A DNA stretch of 64,000 nt. Source: Candidatus Poribacteria bacterium. GTDB taxonomy: Bacteria; Poribacteria; WGA-4E; WGA-3G. A program made the translations under genes and the position numbers. Location: NCBI GenBank assembly GCA_022827185.1, contig JAJDTM010000044.1:25644-89643 (forward strand). The letters run 5' to 3'. Below, one piece after another: positions 59,214 to 64,000 of this stretch; position 1 is the first letter of the stretch, and every line of letters begins with the position of its first letter. The notes below the pieces were generated by a model. It searched no databases and was not told the origin of the DNA. It was given only the letters and a program-made list of their open reading frames with translations.

Positions 59214-60248
59214 ATGTACAACGCCGATACACACTTCAAAAACTTATATGACACCGTTCCGAGACAATATGAATTTCATGCAACTACGCGGGAAGGGGTG
59301 TTCGCATGGCAAGCCAATTTCCGTCCGAAGCTGCGAGAGATCCTCGGCTTGGATAATATGGCATCCGATTTGGCAGGGTATGTTCCGAAAGCGGAACAAC
59401 TGGAAGTCTTAGACATGGACGACCACTTCCGGGAAAGTTGGTATCTGTGGGTAGAGCCGACAGTACCACTGCCGTTCTATCTACTCCGTCCGAAAACGAT
59501 TGAAGGCAAACTTCCGCTAATCCTTGCGCCGCATGGACATAACCATCCGCATATTTACGCTGGCATTGCGCATTCAGAGACAGAGGAAGCACACATGCTG
59601 GAAGGTGAGCGTGACATCGCACGGCAGGCGGTCGTGGAGGAAGGCTACATCGCTATCGCGCCAACGACACGCGCTTTCGGTGAAACGCGCACTGACGCAG
59701 ATAAACAAGCGGACAATACGCACTCGTGCCGACATCAGTTGGTTCATAGCATACTTGTGGGGCGGACCCCGATCGGTGAACGGGTGTGGGACATGTCGCG
59801 GCTGATTGATTGGGCAACAGAGAATTTGCCGGTAGATGCCGAACGGATCGCGATTACGGGCAATTCTGGTGGTGGGACAGTCTCACTTTTTGCGGCAGCG
59901 TGTGAGACGCGTATCGCCGTAGCGGTCCCGAGTTGCTATTTCTGTACATTTGAAGGGAGCATCGGCATGATCCGGCATTGCGAATGCAACTATGTGCCAG
60001 GGGTGATGCGGCTTGGGGAGATGTACGATGTCGCGGGCTTAATCGCGCCGCGTCCGTTTTGCGCGATTGCAGGACGGGATGACGGGATTTTTCCGATAGA
60101 TCACGTCAAATTCGCTTACGAACGGTTAAAGGAAATCTATACGGTGGCGGGTGTCGCGGATAGGTGTGAACTCTTCATCGGGGACGACGGACACCGCTAT
60201 TACAAAGCCGGTGCATGGCCCTTTGTGCGGCGGTATTTTGGGGAGTAG
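59214..60248 (+). CDS. alpha/beta hydrolase, acetyl-xylan-esterase/carbohydrate-esterase-like
   Basis: The ATG at 59214 follows GGAGG; upstream in-frame sequence lies within the promoter. The 344-residue cytoplasmic protein has the nucleophile elbow ITGNSGGGTVSLFAA (GNSGG), LILAPHGHNHPHIYAG for the oxyanion region, FCAIAGRDDGIFPID with the acid, and FIGDDGHRYYKAG with the catalytic His. It resembles the acetyl-xylan-esterase/CE15-like family of bacterial carbohydrate esterases. It likely de-esterifies sugars. Confidence 0.83.
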   Translation: MYNADTHFKNLYDTVPRQYEFHATTREGVFAWQANFRPKLREILGLDNMASDLAGYVPKAEQLEVLDMDDHFRESWYLWVEPTVPLPFYLLRPKTIEGKLPLILAPHGHNHPHIYAGIAHSETEEAHMLEGERDIARQAVVEEGYIAIAPTTRAFGETRTDADKQADNTHSCRHQLVHSILVGRTPIGERVWDMSRLIDWATENLPVDAERIAITGNSGGGTVSLFAAACETRIAVAVPSCYFCTFEGSIGMIRHCECNYVPGVMRLGEMYDVAGLIAPRPFCAIAGRDDGIFPIDHVKFAYERLKEIYTVAGVADRCELFIGDDGHRYYKAGAWPFVRRYFGE

Positions 60249-60255
60249 ATGGCAA

Positions 60256-61740
60256 CTATCGCGAGCCTTTTTTAATTGCCCATAACGTTTTCAGAATGAT
60301 TTTAATATCCAAGGCGAGCGACCAATTTTCGATATAATACCGGTCGTAAGAGATCCGATCTTCAAGCGAGGTATTGCCACGCAAGCCGTTGACTTGTGCC
60401 CAACCGGTCATCCCCGATTTGACGCGTTGCCGTGCAAGATAGTGCGGAATGGATTCACTGAACCTATCAATGAGACCTGACATCTCTGGTCTCGGTCCGA
60501 CGAGGCTCATATCGCCTTTGAGGACATTGAAAAATTGGGGCAACTCATCTAAACTCCAACGTCTCAGAAACTGTCCGAGTGGGGTTTGTCGTGGATCATC
60601 GGTTTCTGCCCATACATGTCCGACATTTTCCTCGGCATCGGCGCGCATAGAGCGGAACTTATAGATATTAAAAGGTTGTCCTGCCCTACCGACGCGTTCT
60701 TGCCGAAAAATCGCTTTGCCGGGAGATGTCAGTCGGATGACGGTCGCGATTGTTAACATCAGCGGACTTAACACTATCAATGCGAACGCGCTGAAAATGA
60801 TGTCTATCAGACGCTTGACGATACCGCTCACGCCCTGCATCGGTGTCTCCCGCAATTGTAGCACCGGTATCCCTTCAAAGAAAGTCATCGCGGTGCCGCC
60901 TCTGATAAATTCAGAGAGTTCGGGTAGAACATTGATTTGGACGGGTACGCCTTCACACGCTTGAAGAATCTGTAGAATCGTGTCATTCGGCACCGTCGGC
61001 GACGAGATAAAGAGCGTGTCGAGTCGATGCTTTTGTACGATTTCAAGTATCTCTTCATAGGTCCCTTCCATCCTTCCACGCTTCTTATCCTCCACTGTTT
61101 CCATGTGCCATAAGTCTTTCCCACCATCCTTCCCCTCTTCCATCCTTCCATCTATTACACCGACTAACGCGTAACCACTATCTGTTTTTGCTTCCAAAAC
61201 ATCAATAAACTGTTCCGCGCGGGCATCATAACCGATGAGTGCGACACGACTCACACCGACACCTTGTGCGTGGATCGCCTGACGGAAGCGGTGAAGGACG
61301 AGTCGCCCCAAAAACAGCCAGACGAGACTGAATCCAGAGGCGAGCAGCATCACCCAACGCGAGTAAGCATCGTGGTGATAGATGAAAAAGAGGGCGGCTA
61401 ACGTGGCAATAAGTGCGATACCAGCGGCTTTGCAGAGTGTCCAGAACGCTGAAAGCGTTGCGTTGCTTTCCGGTTGGTAAAGTCCTAATGTTTTCAGTGT
61501 CAGTAGCCAGATGATTGCCATCAGTGGGATGAGTCGGAAATAGTCGTCAAGGGGCGGGGTGCCACCTTTATGCAATGCGAGTGCCTCAGGTGTCCAACCG
61601 GATTCAAACCGGACCCAATACGCGACAACAATTGCGGTAGCAACGAAACAGAAATCGAATAGGACTGTAAGCGCGATGAGCAAATGATCAAGCGTTTTCT
61701 TGTTCATTGACAGAATATGGGATAGAACTCGCAAACCCAT
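60256..61740 (-). CDS. exopolysaccharide polyprenyl glycosylphosphotransferase (WcaJ-like sugar transferase)
   Basis: The protein has four N-terminal TM helices, a middle CoA-binding-like domain (VSRVALIGYDARAEQFIDVL) and a C-terminal sugar-transferase domain (IDIIFSAFALIVLSPLMLTI, FRQERVGRAGQPFNIYKFRS, LDELPQFFNVLKGDMSLVGP). It transfers a sugar-1-phosphate to undecaprenyl phosphate, beginning polysaccharide synthesis at the membrane. The ATG at 61740 is listed; MNKKTL at 61707 is an alternative. A low-complexity insert (residues ~205-230, GRMEEGKDGGKDLWHMETVE) comes from a DNA repeat. Confidence 0.9.
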   Translation of the reverse strand: MGLRVLSHILSMNKKTLDHLLIALTVLFDFCFVATAIVVAYWVRFESGWTPEALALHKGGTPPLDDYFRLIPLMAIIWLLTLKTLGLYQPESNATLSAFWTLCKAAGIALIATLAALFFIYHHDAYSRWVMLLASGFSLVWLFLGRLVLHRFRQAIHAQGVGVSRVALIGYDARAEQFIDVLEAKTDSGYALVGVIDGRMEEGKDGGKDLWHMETVEDKKRGRMEGTYEEILEIVQKHRLDTLFISSPTVPNDTILQILQACEGVPVQINVLPELSEFIRGGTAMTFFEGIPVLQLRETPMQGVSGIVKRLIDIIFSAFALIVLSPLMLTIATVIRLTSPGKAIFRQERVGRAGQPFNIYKFRSMRADAEENVGHVWAETDDPRQTPLGQFLRRWSLDELPQFFNVLKGDMSLVGPRPEMSGLIDRFSESIPHYLARQRVKSGMTGWAQVNGLRGNTSLEDRISYDRYYIENWSLALDIKIILKTLWAIKKGSR

Positions 61741-62013
61741 ATTGAGGGTTGCGTCAAGTCGCCTTTCGTGTTTAGTGGATATTGGCTCTCTGAAAACTGG
61801 TTGAAATCCGCAACAGTGGTGTGCCGGCGGACGGGTTAAAGTATAGCAGATTTGTGCTGTGCTGGCAAATTAAAATGGGACACTACGCGAAGATTGAGAC
61901 AACATGAAAGTTTGCTGATAAATTTCGCACAATGTGTTATGCTATCAACATAGACCTTTGTAGAGCAAGTTTCGGAAACTTGGAAGTTATGCCGAAATCG
62001 GAGGAGACACACA

Positions 62014-63105
62014 ATGGCGAATCAACTGAAAGTGGGAATCGTTGGCGCGCATCGCGGTAGTTCTTATGTTGCACCTTTTAAAGCGATCGCAGAGACCGAC
62101 GTGACGGCGTTTTGTGACCTCAATGGAGAGACGCTCCAGAACGTTACTGAACGGTTCGATGTTCCACAACAATTTACAGATTATACGGCAATGCTGGACG
62201 CGGTGGATCTCGTGGTGCTTGCGACACCAGAAAACCTGCACGTACCACAGTCGATTGAAGCGTTAGAGGCGGGGAAACACGTCATCAGCGAGGTAACTGC
62301 TGCCGTCAAGTTGGAGGAGTGCTACGATTTAGTGCGAGCGGTTCGGAAGGCATCCGCGAAATACACGATGGCTGAAAATACGTGCTATTCTAAGTCTAAT
62401 GTGCTGATTCGCAGCATGGTAGAGGCAGGTATGTTTGGGGATGTCTATTTCGGGGAAGGTGAATACCTCCACAACATCAAGTCGCTCCATCACGATGCAG
62501 AGGGCAACCCGACGTGGCGATATTATTGGCAGGTCGGCATTAATCGGTGCAACTATGCAACGCATAGTCTCGGTCCCGTACTGCAGTGGTTTGGGAGTCG
62601 TGTTGCGAGTGTCTGTTGTCTCGGTACGGGTGTTAATACCGACCCTGAGCATGCGATGGAAGATACGGTGATGATGCTCTGCAAAACAGATTGCGGCGGG
62701 TTAATCAAGATTCGGATTGATATGCTCTCGAACCGTCCGGCAAATTCCTATTTCAGTCTACAAGGCACAGACGGGTGTTATGAGAGTTCGCGTGGGCTCG
62801 GCGCGGCACCAAAGATTTGGTTGAGTGAGTTCGGCATCAGCGAACAGTGGCGACCGCTCTCCCAATTTGAGGACTGTCTACCGGAACGGTGGAAAAATCC
62901 GCCTGTGGAGGCTGAAAATGCTGGCGACCTTGGCGAGTATTTCAAGGTGCGGGATTTTGTTGATAGTATTCTCACGGATACAGATCCGCCCATGGATGTT
63001 TATACGGCGATGGACTTTACGGTACCGGGTTTGGTTTCGGAGCAATCCATTGCGAACGGTGGCGCGCCGATGGAAGTGCCGGATTTTCGGAACATTGATT
63101 TTTAA
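62014..63105 (+). CDS. Gfo/Idh/MocA family oxidoreductase without EKP motif
   Basis: The 363-residue protein has a Rossmann fold (VGIVGAHRGSSYVAPFKAIA) with AHRGSS in place of the usual GxGxxG spacing, and a C-terminal domain. The EKP segment reads ISEVTAAVKLEECYDLV, so the conserved Lys is absent from its usual place. GGAGA precedes the ATG. It could be an oxidoreductase with another substrate or a non-catalytic relative. The 61741-62013 region upstream has no clear promoter. Confidence 0.82.
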   Translation: MANQLKVGIVGAHRGSSYVAPFKAIAETDVTAFCDLNGETLQNVTERFDVPQQFTDYTAMLDAVDLVVLATPENLHVPQSIEALEAGKHVISEVTAAVKLEECYDLVRAVRKASAKYTMAENTCYSKSNVLIRSMVEAGMFGDVYFGEGEYLHNIKSLHHDAEGNPTWRYYWQVGINRCNYATHSLGPVLQWFGSRVASVCCLGTGVNTDPEHAMEDTVMMLCKTDCGGLIKIRIDMLSNRPANSYFSLQGTDGCYESSRGLGAAPKIWLSEFGISEQWRPLSQFEDCLPERWKNPPVEAENAGDLGEYFKVRDFVDSILTDTDPPMDVYTAMDFTVPGLVSEQSIANGGAPMEVPDFRNIDF

Positions 63106-63199
63106 TTTTACCTTGCGGTTCGGTCAGGTTGATAGTACCTCTGTCGCGATGGCTATCAACGCATTCTGGGCTGCTTCGTTAATAGGTAGGCGTTGTCTG

Positions 63200-63381
63200 T
63201 CAGGACGGCAATAACTTTTCGAGGATCGGTTGAAATACGGTTTTGAATTTCAATAAAGATTCAACATGCCAATCTTTGATGGCTGCTAATTCGTCCGCAG
63301 AGGCTTCAATGTCTCCATCACGACACATCGAGATCCGGGAGGTTCTTTTTCTTGTAATATCCGATGATGCTCAAAATTCAT
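63200..63381 (-). pseudogene. possible frameshifted small protein gene
   Basis: MNFEHHRILQEKEPPGSR opens at an ATG at 63381 after AGGAA and stops at 63286. A shifted frame continues with ISMCRDGDIEASADELAAIK and DWHVESLLKFKTVFQPILEK to a stop at 63200. One shift near 63330 would restore a protein of about 60 residues. No family is recognised. The remaining bases of the 63106-63414 gap hold nothing else I can support. Confidence 0.3.
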
Positions 63382-63414
63382 AATAATTCCTATGTAAGAT
63401 GTTAATAAATTACC

Positions 63415-63828
63415 TTAAACACTGATTTGCTTAATATCAATGCCATTAGCTCGTAAAAATTGGCATATTTTCTCAAGCACTGGTGAAATAACTGGATGAA
63501 CAACGATATATAGGCGAGGGGATGCCACATCAGACGCAGTGGAATAATCCAGAATTTGCCCTATAGATTTATGAATTGCATCAAGATCATATCCACTATG
63601 ATTCTTAAAAAATTTAATTTCAACAATAATAAGATTGCCCTTAGAATCCTTACCTATCCAATCAGGTTCTTTCTCTTTATATCTTTTTCCTGGCAGAGTA
63701 GGTGATCCTGGAAGTTTTTGGTAGATATTCCAATCAATTTCCTCATCACCAAAGACATAGTGAGGTTCCGATTTTATAAAACACTCAAATTCTTCCTCAT
63801 TATCAAAACTCCATACGGGTTCTTTCAT
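63415..63828 (-). CDS. PD-(D/E)XK nuclease-like small protein, function unknown
   Basis: The 137-residue protein has KEPDWIGKDSKGNLIIVEIK, with D...ExK spacing and hydrophobic strands as in the PD-(D/E)XK superfamily (NucS/DUF91-like endonucleases). Helices such as LDAIHKSIGQILDYSTASD follow. There is no signal peptide. It may be a housekeeping or defence nuclease; the transposase on its upstream side hints at mobility, but nothing ties them. Confidence 0.6.
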   Translation of the reverse strand: MKEPVWSFDNEEEFECFIKSEPHYVFGDEEIDWNIYQKLPGSPTLPGKRYKEKEPDWIGKDSKGNLIIVEIKFFKNHSGYDLDAIHKSIGQILDYSTASDVASPRLYIVVHPVISPVLEKICQFLRANGIDIKQISV

Positions 63829-63861
63829 AATATTTCCTTCTTAGATTAAGAATTAAGAAAA

Positions 63862-64000
63862 CTACGTAGTGTTTACATTTTTTTTAGTGGTAATAAGCAT
63901 AGCGGCAAAATAGACGAATCCGAGGTATCGGACAGCGTATTTATCATAGCGCGTGGCGACCCGACGATACTGTTTCAAACGATGAAAAAAACGTTCTATC
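63862..64000 (-). mobile_element. 3' end of an IS5-family transposase gene, truncated by the window edge
   Basis: The last 45 codons are IERFFHRLKQYRRVATRYDK, then YAVRYLGFVYFAAMLITTKK and a short tail to TAG at 63862. The ERFFxRLKxxRRVATRYDK block is the conserved C-terminus of IS5-family (IS427/IS1031 group) DDE transposases; its Glu is the third catalytic residue. The rest lies beyond the right edge. Confidence 0.88.

Noticed and set aside
61912..61943. Promoter-like TTGCTG and TATGCT before 62014
   Set aside because: The spacing is 20 bases, too long for a confident sigma-70 site.

Overview
The window looks like a chromosome segment of a Gram-negative, didermic bacterium of about 50% GC. 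Much of its coding capacity goes to secreted or lipid-anchored proteins and carbohydrate handling: Gfo/Idh/MocA oxidoreductases, PhyH dioxygenases, an enolase-superfamily dehydratase, a sulfatase, sialidase-like, FG-GAP/UnbV and LamG proteins, and a TonB-dependent receptor. Short interspersed palindromic repeats are also frequent. This profile fits Candidatus Poribacteria (marine and sponge-associated bacteria) best. That is inference from gene content; the window has no rRNA or other phylogenetic marker that I could use.

Layout. 1-4824: core functions on the minus strand (ispE, tRNA-Gln, rplY, argD), with a lipoprotein gene and a two-gene cassette resembling an ADP-ribosyltransferase and a partner. 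4940-14736: catabolic and secreted genes (dehydratase, PhyH, two Gfo/Idh/MocA, Cu/Zn SOD, TolB-like propeller, FG-GAP/UnbV protein, two tandem LamG-like proteins). 14733-30513: an AddA-like helicase-nuclease, an orphan ABC ATPase, an FGE-like protein, selA, a retropepsin-like protease, a multiheme cytochrome with TPRs, a WD40 protein, and an ECF sigma factor fused to an outer-membrane LolA-like domain beside a free copy of that domain. 30708-45347: SDR, FAH hydrolase, fused MNT-HEPN protein, ABC ATPase, phosphoesterase, methyltransferase, sulfatase, ComM, ion channel, ART-HEAT protein, PA-IL-like lectin, two cyclophilins, LamG protein. 46100-50405: plus-strand genes (FGE-sialidase fusion, PhyH, PLD). 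50411-55899: TonB receptor, ECF sigma, anti-sigma and HtrA-like protein. 56002-63105: sugar kinase, more oxidoreductases, esterase, sugar-phosphate transferase. 63200-64000: a degraded small gene, a PD-(D/E)XK-like protein and the end of an IS5-type transposase.

The most unusual signals are these. (1) Four otherwise different secreted proteins end exactly at the stop codon in the same short tail (consensus LxTxWxxLK plus 1-3 residues), a candidate undescribed C-terminal sorting signal. (2) A family of 90-200 bp elements has TTAGGACTTACGCA-type terminal inverted repeats and interchangeable cores; one core lies in frame inside a gene. (3) An HtrA-like protein next to a sigma/anti-sigma pair appears to lack its catalytic histidine. 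(4) An ECF sigma factor is fused through a membrane segment to a LolA-like domain. (5) There are two ADP-ribosyltransferase-like proteins, one fused to HEAT repeats and one paired with a small unknown gene.
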